This document shows, piece after piece, positions 27,757 through 37,635 of a stretch of 64,000 nucleotides of DNA (its first letter is position 1; every line of letters starts with the position of its first letter). Location of the stretch: positions 212,522 through 276,521 of the forward strand of contig NZ_JAAIKE010000005.1 in the NCBI RefSeq assembly GCF_010915705.1. Direction: 5' to 3'. The notes under the pieces were generated by a model that searched no databases, was not told where the DNA came from, and was given only the letters and a program-made list of their open reading frames with translations. Source of the stretch: Pseudotabrizicola algicola. Its GTDB lineage: Bacteria; Pseudomonadota; Alphaproteobacteria; Rhodobacterales; Rhodobacteraceae. The translations under genes were made by a program, and so were the position numbers.

Positions 27757-29478
27757 ATGAGACTTCGTCACACTGCCACCGCCATGGCGCTTGCGCTGAT
27801 GGCCACGGGATCGGCCCCGGCCTGGGCCGACATGAACGCCGCCAAAGCGTTCCTCGACGCGGAAATCGGCGAGCTGTCCACGCTGTCGCGGGCCGAGCAA
27901 GAAGCAGAGATGCAGTGGTTCATCGATGCCGCTGCGCCGTTCAAGGGCATGGAAATCAAGGTGGTGTCGGAAACCATCACCACGCACGAGTATGAATCCA
28001 AGGTGCTGGCCCCGGCCTTTACCGCGATCACCGGGATCAAGGTCACGCATGACCTGATCGGCGAAGGCGACGTGGTGGAAAAGCTGCAGACGCAGATGCA
28101 GTCGGGCGAGAACATCTATGACGCCTACATCAACGACTCGGACCTGATCGGCACCCACTGGCGCTATCAGCAGGTGCGCATCCTCGATGACTGGATGGCG
28201 GGCGAAGGGGCGGCGGTGACCAACCCGAACCTCGACATCGCCGATTTCATCGGCACCAAGTTCACGACCGCGCCGGATGGCAAGCTGTACCAGCTGCCTA
28301 CCCAGCAGTTCGCCAACCTCTACTGGTTCCGTTACGACTGGTTCAACGACGAGAAGACCAAGGCCGATTTCAAGGAGAGATACGGCTATGATCTGGGCGT
28401 TCCGCTGAACTGGTCCGCCTATGAGGACATCGCCGAATTCTTCACCGGCCGCGACATGACCTATGCCGGTGGCCCCGCTTCGGCCTGGGGCAACATGGAC
28501 TACGGCAAGAAGGACCCCTCGCTTGGCTGGCGCTACACCGACGCGTGGATGTCGATGGCCGGCATGGGCGATGTGGGCGAGCCCAACGGCCTGCCGGTCG
28601 ACGAATGGGGCATCCGCGTGGACGAAAACTCGCGTCCTGTCGGGTCTTGCGTTGCGCGCGGCGGTGCGACCAACGACGCAGCGGCCGTCTATGCCGTGAC
28701 CAAGGCGATCGAGTGGCTGCAGAAATACACCCCGCCAGAAGCCCAGGGCATGACATTCGGCGAAGCCGGTCCGGTTCCGGCGCAGGGCAACATCGCGCAG
28801 CAGATGTTCTGGTACACCGCTTTCACCGCCGACATGGTCAAGGAAGGCCTGCCCGTGATGAACGAGGATGGCACGCCGAAGTGGCGCATGGCCCCCTCGC
28901 CGCACGGCACCTACTGGCAGGATGGCATGAAGGTCGGCTATCAGGACGCCGGATCGTGGACGCTGATGAAATCCACTCCGGTGGACCGCGCACAGGCGGC
29001 ATGGCTCTATGCGCAATTCGTGGTGTCCAAGACCGTGGACGTCAAGAAATCGCATGTCGGCCTGACCTTCATCCGCGAGTCGACGATCGACCACGAAAGC
29101 TTCACCGAGCGCGCGCCGAAACTGGGCGGTCTGGTCGAATTCTACCGCTCGCCCGCCCGCGTGCAGTGGTCGCCGACCGGCACCAACGTGCCGGATTACC
29201 CGAAGCTGGCGCAACTGTGGTGGCAGAACATCGGCGACGCCATGTCGGGGGCAAAAACCCCGCAGCAAGCGCTTGATGCCCTGTGCGAAGAGCAGGAGCG
29301 CGTGATGGAGCGGATCGAGCGCGCGGGCGTTCAGGGCGACATCGGCCCGAAACTGAACGAGCCGCAAGATGCGCAGGTCTGGCTCGATGCTCCCGGCGCG
29401 CCGGTGGCCAAGCTGGAGAACGAAAAGCCGCAGGGCGAGACCATCAGCTATGACGAGCTGATCAAGTCCTGGCAGTGA
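27757..29478 (+). CDS. glpV: periplasmic glycerol-3-phosphate binding protein GlpV
   Basis: 573 residues, long for the family-1 solute-binding class but typical for GlpV. A Sec signal peptide is clear (RLRHTATAMALALMATGSAPAWA, cleavage after AWA), and the ATG follows TGGGAGGAAATGGA. The mature protein has the two-lobe binding fold with LAPAFTAITGIKVTHDLIGEGDVVEKLQTQ and a C-terminal TTG/WP-rich region. It delivers glycerol-3-phosphate to GlpPQ-ST. A strong terminator follows at 29490. Confidence 0.92.
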   Translation: MRLRHTATAMALALMATGSAPAWADMNAAKAFLDAEIGELSTLSRAEQEAEMQWFIDAAAPFKGMEIKVVSETITTHEYESKVLAPAFTAITGIKVTHDLIGEGDVVEKLQTQMQSGENIYDAYINDSDLIGTHWRYQQVRILDDWMAGEGAAVTNPNLDIADFIGTKFTTAPDGKLYQLPTQQFANLYWFRYDWFNDEKTKADFKERYGYDLGVPLNWSAYEDIAEFFTGRDMTYAGGPASAWGNMDYGKKDPSLGWRYTDAWMSMAGMGDVGEPNGLPVDEWGIRVDENSRPVGSCVARGGATNDAAAVYAVTKAIEWLQKYTPPEAQGMTFGEAGPVPAQGNIAQQMFWYTAFTADMVKEGLPVMNEDGTPKWRMAPSPHGTYWQDGMKVGYQDAGSWTLMKSTPVDRAQAAWLYAQFVVSKTVDVKKSHVGLTFIRESTIDHESFTERAPKLGGLVEFYRSPARVQWSPTGTNVPDYPKLAQLWWQNIGDAMSGAKTPQQALDALCEEQERVMERIERAGVQGDIGPKLNEPQDAQVWLDAPGAPVAKLENEKPQGETISYDELIKSWQ

Positions 29479-29489
29479 TCTGAACCAAG

Positions 29490-29523
29490 ATGGGGCAAGG
29501 CGCAGGCTTTGCCCCATTTTCTG
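29490..29523 (+). terminator. rho-independent terminator after glpV
   Basis: ATGGGGCAA (29490-29498) pairs perfectly with TTGCCCCAT (29509-29517), with extra pairing possible in the loop, followed by TTTTCTGTCTT. It lies 11 bp after the glpV stop and should end most of the glpD-V transcript before glpK. Confidence 0.85.
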
Positions 29524-29599
29524 TCTTCAAATATCCCCGCCGGAGGCTCCTGCCGCCGCTGTCGGATGCCTCCGGCGGGGATATTTAAGGACAGAAAAT
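29516..29599. repeat. 84-bp near-palindrome between glpV and glpK
   Basis: AAATATCCCCGCCGGAGGC (29529-29547) is perfectly repeated in inverse at 29568-29586 with a 20-base loop. Outer arms ATTTTCTGTC (29516-29525) and GACAGAAAAT (29590-29599) extend the palindrome with two internal mismatches. It starts inside the terminator T-run and ends 25 bp before the glpK ATG. It belongs to the GCCTCCGGCGGGGATATTT type of hairpin common between Rhodobacterales genes. Confidence 0.8.
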
Positions 29600-29624
29600 A
29601 CCAAAAGCCTCTGAAAGACATGCC

Positions 29625-31105
<1,481 letters not shown>

Positions 31106-31109
<4 letters not shown>

Positions 31110-32233
31110 GCTTCGCCATCCATCAGCCGCCGCAGATCCTGTTCGGCCGCGGGCGGGCGGCAGAGGCGGCAAAGGCGGCGCGCGCTTTCGGTCCGCGGGG
31201 CGTTGTGGTTCATGGCCGCGATCCGGCGCGGGCGGCGGCGCTGCTGGCTGCGCTCGGGCCCGGGGCACTGGCGCTGCCCTGCCCCGCCGAGCCGAGTTTG
31301 CCGATGCTGGAGGACGCGACGCAGCGCGCCCGCGCCCATCGGCCCGACTGGGTTCTGGCGATCGGGGGCGGCGCGGTGCTCGACTTGGGCAAGGCGCTGG
31401 CCGCGATGATCCCCGCGCCGGGCGAGGCGCTGGACCATCTGGAGGTGGTGGGCAAGGGGTTGCCACTGGTGGCGGCGCCGCTTCCCTTCATCGCGGTGCC
31501 GACCACGGCGGGCACAGGCGCGGAAGTCACGAGAAATGCGGTGATCGGGCTGCCGGACCACCACGTCAAGGTGAGCCTGCGCGATATGCGCATGATCGCG
31601 CGGGTGGCGATTGTCGATCCGGCGCTGACCGATCATTGCCCTTGGCCGGTGACGCTGGCATCGGGGCTGGATGCGGTGGCGCAGGTGATCGAGCCCTATG
31701 TTTCGATCCGCGCGACACCTTACAGCGATGCCATCGCGGAGCCGGTGATCGAGACGGGGCTGCGCGCGCTGATGCGGTTGCAGGCGGGAGAGGATGCGGC
31801 GGCGCGCGATGCGCTGGCATGGACCTCGCTGTGCGGCGGGCTGGCGCTGGCGAATGCGGGGCTTGGGGTGGTGCATGGCTTTGCCGCCGGGATCGGCGGT
31901 GCAACGGGGGCGGCGCATGGGGCGATCTGCGGCGCGCTGCTGGGGCCGGTGCTGGCCATGAACCGCGCGCGCGCGACCGGAGAGGCGCGGCGCAGACTGG
32001 ATCATGTGTGCGGCATCCTTGCGCGCGTCTTGGGCGGCGCGCCGGACGAGGCACCGATGCGGCTGGCCGACTGGGCGCATGGGGCGGGATTGCCGCGACT
32101 GTCTGCGCTTGGCGTCACGCCCGAGGCGCATGCCCGCTTTGCCTCGAGGGCGCAGGGGGCGTCCTCTACCAAGGGCAACCCCGTGACCTTGTCGCATGAC
32201 GATCTTTGCACCATTCTGGAGCGCGCCGGATAG
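31106..32233 (+). CDS. iron-containing alcohol dehydrogenase family protein
   Basis: 375 residues, ATG at 31106 overlapping the glpK stop (ATGA). Group III Fe-ADH fold: [19 protein letters not shown] (NAD(P) loop), [19 protein letters not shown], and metal ligands in [14 protein letters not shown] and the GAAHGAICG region. Coupling to glpK suggests a C3 alcohol or aldehyde substrate, for example glycerol or dihydroxyacetone-related compounds, but maleylacetate-reductase-like activity is also possible in this family. The terminal [13 protein letters not shown] is typical. Confidence 0.87.
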
Positions 32234-32424
32234 GGAGTGCCCCCGCGGCCTCGACCACGGAAGCCAGACCAATGCCCTGCCGCACATGAAACGCGCCGGG
32301 GTGCGTGAACTATCTGCCCTTGATCGCAGGACGGCCCACGTCGTCCGGGGCGAACGGACAGCGGCTTTGGCGCGGGCTGCATCATCACAGACGGACGCAG
32401 CCCGACGAGACCGCCCGAGGGCGA

Positions 32425-35400
32425 TCAGAACACGAAGAAATCGGTGTGGCTCAGCGCTAGCCCCGCATCGAGCTGCGCAAATTTCACAGCCGCCACGCCG
32501 CCCTCGCCGTCACTGTCATAAAACAGATCGCCCAGATCAAAGGCATAGATGATGCGGTGATCGGCAGTCGCGTTTTCACCGGCGGTCAGCGAGGCGAAAG
32601 CGGTGGCCGCAAGCCCGCCGAAGGGCAACACGTCAAAGATCGCCGCGCCCAGACCGATGCGGTCGAGCAAGACCGTGAAGTCGAGAATGACGTCGACATT
32701 CGCGGGCCCGAGACCGGTGTCGAAGATGAAGACATCGGCACCCGGTCCGCCGGACAGTATATCATTGCCAAGGCCACCGATCAGGGTGTCGTCGCCGCGT
32801 CCACCGCGCAGCACATCATCGCCCGCGCCCGCGTTCAGGACGTTGGCGCCGTTATTGCCGATCAGCAGGTCTGCGCCGGCGTCCGAGGTGACATTCTCGA
32901 TGCTCCGCAGGGTGTCGAGGCCATGATTGGTGTTCTGCGGACCGGTCTTCCTGAGATCGACCACGGTGTCGATCGCGCCTGTGAACAGGGCGGTATCCGT
33001 GCCGGCACCGCCGATCATCAGATCGTCGCCGACGCCGCCCTCGAGCGTATCATCGCCGAGGAGGCCGCTCAGGCTGTCGTTGCCCTCTCCGCCGCTGAGG
33101 AGGTTGGCGGCACCGCTGCCGATCAGCCAGTCATCGCCTTCGCCCGAGAACAGGTTTTCAATCCCGAACAGCCTGTCCACACCATGCCCGGTATCCTGTG
33201 CTGCGGTCGTCCTCAGATCGGCAACCGTGTTGACCGCACCGGTGAACAGGGCGGTATCACTGCCCGCGCCGCCGCGCAGAATGTCATTGCCGGTGCCGCC
33301 TTCGAGCACATCATCGCCTGTGCCGCCGTGCAGATCGTCATTGCCCTCGCCGCCCGAAAGGCTGTCGTGACCAGAGCCGCCATTCAGGATGTTGTTCGCG
33401 GCATTGCCGATCAGGTGGTCGTTTCCCGCGGAGGCAAGGATGTTTTCGATGCCGACAAGCCTGTCGAGCCCGTGACCGGTGTTTTGTTCGGTCGTGATGC
33501 GCAGATCGACAAAGGTGTTGGCCGTTCCGGTGAAAACGGCGGTGTCATTGCCGTCACCGCCATCGATCACGTCATCGCCAGCGCCACCGCGCAGCGTGTC
33601 ATTGCCATCGCCGCCTTCGAGATTGTCATCATCTGCGCCGCCATACAGCACGTCATGCCCCCTGCCCCCGAAGAGCCGGTCCGCGCCGTCACGCCCGACG
33701 ATAATGTCGTCACCACGGCCACCGTGGAATTCATTGGCAAAGCTGTTGCCGTAAATCCCGTCGTTGCTATCGCCGCCCACCGCGTTTTCGAACGCGCCTT
33801 GCAGGCTTGCCGCCGCAACACCACCCAGCGCCAGTGACCCGCCGGTGTCATTCAGGAACAGTTCGATCTGTTCAGTCACCGCCGCCAGGTTCAACCAGTC
33901 TCTGCCGCCATCCGCCTCGACGATCTGGCTTCGGGCAGGATCAAAGCCGACCATCGTCATGAATTCGTCGGTGATGTGATGCACGGTGTCGGGGCTGTAA
34001 CTGGAGCCGTAGATATCAAGCTTTGCGTCGCGGATGAAATCGCTGCGCGATGTGTTGCGGTCGATGATGTTCAGCGTCCATGTTCCTGCCGACAATTCGC
34101 CGCGCAGATGGTCGATGCCGAAGGTCCAAGGCCAGGCCACACCCCAACTGGAGTCTCCTGCGCGATCCGAAACCACGAGGGACGTGCCATCAGGCGAGGT
34201 CAGGGTGATGAACAGGTCCCAGATGTATCCGGTAAAGTCGAGGGTCAGCGCCACATGGTCGATGAAGACATTCTCGATGATATCGATCGTTCGGGTAACG
34301 CCGCCGGCAATGGCAGAGGTCGCGTTGACATTGAACACGGCGCTGCCGCTGGCTTCAATTTCGTTCTGGCTGGTCTGCGCCTCGCCGAACAGGCTCCAGA
34401 CCTCTGCCATCCGCACGGCGTTGTAGGCATTTACGGTGCCGTAACCGTAATTGGTATGGATATGCATGCCGCCGCCGTTCCAGTTCGCGGCGGAGTTGCT
34501 TTGCCACACGCCATTTTCGTTGGCCCCTGCAACTGTGGCGGTATAGGCAGACCCGACAAATGTGGCCGAATTGGCGAGGATGTTCTGCACATCGCGCCAA
34601 CCGAGGTCGGGGTTTGCCTCGAGCATCAGCGCGACAACGCCTGATGTGACAGGGGCCGACGCCGAAGTCCCGCCAAACCGGGATGTGTATTCCCCGTCGC
34701 TATAGCCAAACCTGCTCTGGGAGGTAAATGCACCCGTGCCATCGTTGAACAGGACGTACAGCGTGCCGAACTCTTCGCCGACGACCGCGTCCATGTCACC
34801 ATCGTCATCGATATCGGCAAAGGTGGGTGCGCTGAACCTGCCGACATCGAAGCCGTTAAACGGATTTGCGGCGCCGGTTGCTACGGTAAAAACTCCCGCG
34901 CCGTTGTTCAGGTACGTACGCAGCGTTCCATTTTGGGACCCCACGACCGCGTCCATGTCACCGTCAAGGTCGATGTCGACGAAGGCAGGTGTGCTAAAAC
35001 CCTCGACAATCAGCCCGTTGAAAGGGTTGGCGCCCCCGATGGCCTGCGTGAAAACCCCCGAGCCATTGTTGAAAAAGGTGAGCAGCCCCCCGCTCTGATT
35101 TCCTAGCAGGGCGTCCATGTCGCCGTCGCCGTCAATGTCTGCAAAACTGGGCGTGCTGTATGAACCGATGTCCACCCCGTTGAAGGGATTGTCGGCGCCC
35201 GTCAATGCGGTGAACACGCCCGCGCCTTCATTACGAAAGCTTCGCAACTGGCCGTTTGCTGCCCCTGACACCAGATCCGCTCGACCGTCACCGTCAAGAT
35301 CGACAAAGCTCGGGGCGGTCAGGCCAGTGATGCCGTTGAAAGGGTTTGCGGCGCCTGTTGCCTGGACGAAAGAAGTGCCGGTATTGATGAAGGTGTGGAG

Positions 35401-36219
35401 CGCGCCAGGGTCGGTCCCCACCACCACGTCCAAATCGCCGTCGTCGTCAATGTCGACAAAACTCGGGGTGGAGTAAAGCGGAACGCTAATCAAGGAAAGC
35501 AGATTGTCCGCATCATCGGTCCGGTCGGTGGTGAAAGCGGCGGCCGGGGCAGCAACAAGAATGCTGGTGCCGTGGTTCGAATACCAAGCCGCCTGCCCCG
35601 AAAGGGTCGCCGCAATGGTGGCCGTAAAGCGAGAGGCGTTGGCGACCGAGCCATTTGAGTCGATGGAATTGTTGCCCGCCGATTGCACGATGACTGTGCC
35701 AAACCCGCCACGCCCCGTTGCCACCAGATCGGAATAAATGGCGTCGAGCGTCGGTTCGTAATCATAAGGATAATAGTCGGGCGTACGGCCCCAACTGTTG
35801 TTGATGACGTCAAATTTGACGCCCTGCTGCATGACATTCATAAAGGGGTTCATATCAACAGCGTTGATAAAACCATAAACGCCGGCATTGAAAACATTCA
35901 CGCCGGTCAGCGTCGCGCCGTGCGCCACCCCCACCGAGCCGGTGCCATTCATCGCAGCGCCGATCAGGCCGGCGACAGCGGTGCCGTGGCCATCGGCCGG
36001 ACCGACCGGAAACGGGTCCACCGGATTGTTCGAGTCGTTCACAACATGCAGCGAGGCATCGTAATTGACCGCAAGATCTTCATGCAGGTAGTCGATGCCG
36101 TCATCATAGATACCGACCTTGACTCCGGCCCCCGAATAATCGGCCCAGATTGTCTCTATGTCCCCCAGCATGGGGAAATGCCACTGGAGCGGATAAAGCG
36201 GATCGGTCGGTGCTGGCAT
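32425..36219 (-). CDS. secreted kexin-like S8 protease with internal FG-GAP repeats, P domain and RTX repeats
   Basis: 1264 residues from the ATG at 36219 (AAGAGGCAGG upstream); an in-frame ATG at 36294 adds 25 atypical residues. There is no Sec signal. The S8B catalytic triad reads D39 (GIYDDGIDY), H78 (DGHGTAVAGLI) and S519 (GGTSASAP), with oxyanion N183. Five FG-GAP/VCBS repeats (each with a D-x-D-x-D-G-x-x-D calcium loop, about residues 245-500) sit between N183 and S519, inside the peptidase fold. A proprotein-convertase P domain follows (about 595-700), then RTX nonapeptides GGxGxDxxx in several blocks, ending in a C-terminal type-1 secretion region. It is probably exported by a type I system encoded elsewhere and needs calcium. 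Architecture is read directly; export route is inferred. Confidence 0.9.
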   Translation of the reverse strand: MPAPTDPLYPLQWHFPMLGDIETIWADYSGAGVKVGIYDDGIDYLHEDLAVNYDASLHVVNDSNNPVDPFPVGPADGHGTAVAGLIGAAMNGTGSVGVAHGATLTGVNVFNAGVYGFINAVDMNPFMNVMQQGVKFDVINNSWGRTPDYYPYDYEPTLDAIYSDLVATGRGGFGTVIVQSAGNNSIDSNGSVANASRFTATIAATLSGQAAWYSNHGTSILVAAPAAAFTTDRTDDADNLLSLISVPLYSTPSFVDIDDDGDLDVVVGTDPGALHTFINTGTSFVQATGAANPFNGITGLTAPSFVDLDGDGRADLVSGAANGQLRSFRNEGAGVFTALTGADNPFNGVDIGSYSTPSFADIDGDGDMDALLGNQSGGLLTFFNNGSGVFTQAIGGANPFNGLIVEGFSTPAFVDIDLDGDMDAVVGSQNGTLRTYLNNGAGVFTVATGAANPFNGFDVGRFSAPTFADIDDDGDMDAVVGEEFGTLYVLFNDGTGAFTSQSRFGYSDGEYTSRFGGTSASAPVTSGVVALMLEANPDLGWRDVQNILANSATFVGSAYTATVAGANENGVWQSNSAANWNGGGMHIHTNYGYGTVNAYNAVRMAEVWSLFGEAQTSQNEIEASGSAVFNVNATSAIAGGVTRTIDIIENVFIDHVALTLDFTGYIWDLFITLTSPDGTSLVVSDRAGDSSWGVAWPWTFGIDHLRGELSAGTWTLNIIDRNTSRSDFIRDAKLDIYGSSYSPDTVHHITDEFMTMVGFDPARSQIVEADGGRDWLNLAAVTEQIELFLNDTGGSLALGGVAAASLQGAFENAVGGDSNDGIYGNSFANEFHGGRGDDIIVGRDGADRLFGGRGHDVLYGGADDDNLEGGDGNDTLRGGAGDDVIDGGDGNDTAVFTGTANTFVDLRITTEQNTGHGLDRLVGIENILASAGNDHLIGNAANNILNGGSGHDSLSGGEGNDDLHGGTGDDVLEGGTGNDILRGGAGSDTALFTGAVNTVADLRTTAAQDTGHGVDRLFGIENLFSGEGDDWLIGSGAANLLSGGEGNDSLSGLLGDDTLEGGVGDDLMIGGAGTDTALFTGAIDTVVDLRKTGPQNTNHGLDTLRSIENVTSDAGADLLIGNNGANVLNAGAGDDVLRGGRGDDTLIGGLGNDILSGGPGADVFIFDTGLGPANVDVILDFTVLLDRIGLGAAIFDVLPFGGLAATAFASLTAGENATADHRIIYAFDLGDLFYDSDGEGGVAAVKFAQLDAGLALSHTDFFVF

Positions 36220-36742
36220 TTTGGCCTGCCTCTTGGATGAAATGGTTAAATGCCCGAACACACCACGCCGTGGTAAACCGGCGGTGGCGGGCATGGGTCA
36301 ACGGTCGGCGGTGAAAAAGGACAAGGCGAGAGCGGAGAGCGAGTCATCCGCACGGGTGCAAGACTTTGGACTTGGGACGGTGCGAGGCGGCGCGAAAAGG
36401 TTTCAGCGGCCCGAGAAACGGCAAACACAGTTTGAGCGGACCTTCGCACCAAACACCCCCAAAGGAGAGATTACACAACCCGCGGTATGACAGACCCATC
36501 TGAAAGATAGGTAACGCTCTCTTAATAGTGCATCACGCCGCGAATCAACAAATGATTCGTATCGATTGGAACTTTGGAAAAGCCAGATTCGTCCGGCGGA
36601 AATGGCGAAAGCTGGCCGCCCGCAACCACAGCCACCACCCTGGCCGCGCAAAGCTGTATCGCGGCACAGCCTGCCCAAAATTTTTTTGTTTATTCAACAT
36701 AGTTTATACCCTATCGCCGCACGGGGTGATTTGCTGCACGCT
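36220..36742. other. intergenic region upstream of the RTX protease, to the left end of the Mu-like element
   Basis: 523 bp without a credible gene. It is AT-richer than its surroundings (for example AAATTTTTTTGTTTATTCAA around 36680). At 36541-36559, CGAATCA-ACAAA-TGATTCG is a perfect 7-bp inverted repeat containing two GANTC (CcrM) sites, possibly an operator for the leftward protease gene. The right part would once have continued directly into the region upstream of the 46436 gene before the element inserted at 36743. Confidence 0.5.
36738..36742. repeat. left copy of candidate target-site duplication (ACGCT)
   Basis: ACGCT directly abuts the proposed left end and recurs at 46327-46331 at the right end; a further G is shared (ACGCTG). 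Mu-family phages duplicate 5 bp. A chance match is possible, but the inverted terminal sites on the inner sides support it. Confidence 0.6.
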
Positions 36743-36753
36743 GACGCGCGACA

Positions 36754-36770
36754 AATTAAACCGGAACGGC
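36754..36770 (+). repeat. left-end transposase-type site
   Basis: AATTAAACCGGAACGGC; 16 of 17 bases match the complement of 46278-46294. It starts 11-12 bases from the element end, as does the outermost AATTAAA at the right end (46308-46314). A probable binding site for the A transposase. Confidence 0.65.
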
Positions 36771-36777
36771 GCGGCGC

Positions 36778-36924
36778 GATTGCGGAACCATTGCGAAAGC
36801 GTATAGTTCTTTAAAATCAAATGGTTATGGTGTTTCATTCCGAAATAATTGGTTGCACTTTCGCAAAAGCTAACCTATTGATTTCATTGGATGCACCTGC
36901 GATTGCGGAACCGATTGCGGAACC
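36778..36924 (+). repeat. 12-bp direct repeats GATTGCGGAACC near the left end
   Basis: Exact copies at 36778-36789, 36901-36912 and 36913-36924, plus a degenerate ATTGCGAAAGCG right after the first. They fill the space between the left end and the stop of the repressor gene. Between them AATAATTGGTTGC (36844-36856) resembles the terminal AACCAATTA motif in inverse orientation. They may be accessory transposase or host-factor sites. Confidence 0.6.
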
Positions 36925-37389
36925 TCACTTCGCGGCGAAAACCTCGTCATATGCGATAAGGGAAACGATGTTGAAGGCGTCATCTGACCCGCTTTCGGCC
37001 ATTGCCTCTTGAACGTCTTTGCAGGCCTTTGACCAATAGATAGGCCATGTCGCAGCGGCCTGTCCGGACCGTTCAAGAAACGCCCTGTAATCTTTCGCTA
37101 TGTCCCCGAAGTCTCGCATCAGGCGAAGCATGGCAAGTCGCATTGCCGCACTTTCAACCAAGCTCATGTCAACAATGCCCGTGGAGAATGCAGACCAGTT
37201 GATGTCGCCTTCCGCAACGCGCTGATATCGGTCCGGCACGCTGTTCCGGTTCCGCCAGTTCGCAACTGAACTTCGGCTGATCATCAGCTTGGCGGCAAGG
37301 TCACTGTCGGAATCGACACGGAACCGCGCCTTCAAACGTTCGATGATTTCCCCTGCATCATTCACAGTTGACCGTCCCATTGTGAACAT
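36925..37389 (-). CDS. CI-type phage repressor
   Basis: About 154 residues; ATG at 37389 (MFTMGRST) or at 37380 (MGRST, 151 residues). The N-terminal HTH EIIERLKARFRVDSDSDLAAKLMISRSSVANWRNRNSVPDRYQRVA matches the bacteriophage CI repressor domain; the rest (FGDIAKDYRAFLERSG) is helical with no peptidase motif. It is transcribed away from ner-A-B across an operator region, as the Mu c gene is. It keeps the transposition operon silent. Confidence 0.8.
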   Translation of the reverse strand: MFTMGRSTVNDAGEIIERLKARFRVDSDSDLAAKLMISRSSVANWRNRNSVPDRYQRVAEGDINWSAFSTGIVDMSLVESAAMRLAMLRLMRDFGDIAKDYRAFLERSGQAAATWPIYWSKACKDVQEAMAESGSDDAFNIVSLIAYDEVFAAK

Positions 37390-37410
37390 GTAGTGTTCAT
37401 TGTGAACAAC
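37361..37410. promoter_or_regulatory. operator region between phage repressor and early operon
   Basis: TGAACA-N5-TGTTCA (37383-37399) is an inverted repeat, TTGTGAACA occurs at 37380-37388 and again at 37400-37408, and TTCACAG at 37361 is a further inverse half-site. The cluster covers the repressor start and the region before ner, the arrangement expected for a c/ner switch. Confidence 0.65.
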
Positions 37411-37437
37411 GTCCCCCAATGGGAAGCGCCGAGTCAC

Positions 37438-37635
37438 ATGAATACACCTTCTCCCGAGCTTTTGAAAGACGTTCGCGCCGAGCTTGTCCGCCGCGGATCG
37501 TCGTTGAAGGCCTTTTGTGAGGCCCATGGCTTCGTGAGACAGCATGTCGGGCAGGTCGTGTCCGGCAAGCGAACCGGGCCAAAGGCAACTGCCCTTGCGG
37601 CGGCATTTCTGGCAAAGGTCAGAGAAACCAAATGA
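37438..37635 (+). CDS. Ner-like small DNA-binding protein
   Basis: 65 residues from the ATG at 37438 (upstream frame is open but crosses the operator). Single HTH: LLKDVRAELVRRGSSLKAFCEAHGFVRQHVGQVVSGKRTGPKATALAAAFLAKV. The position between the repressor and transposase A, and the size, fit Mu Ner, which shuts down early transcription. Its stop overlaps the A start by 4 bp (ATGA). Confidence 0.75.
   Translation: MNTPSPELLKDVRAELVRRGSSLKAFCEAHGFVRQHVGQVVSGKRTGPKATALAAAFLAKVRETK

Noticed and set aside
32800..33740. Regular short repeats suspected to be a CRISPR array
   Set aside because: The periodicity comes from RTX nonapeptides (GGxGxDxxx) in a coding frame; units are degenerate and there are no unique spacers.
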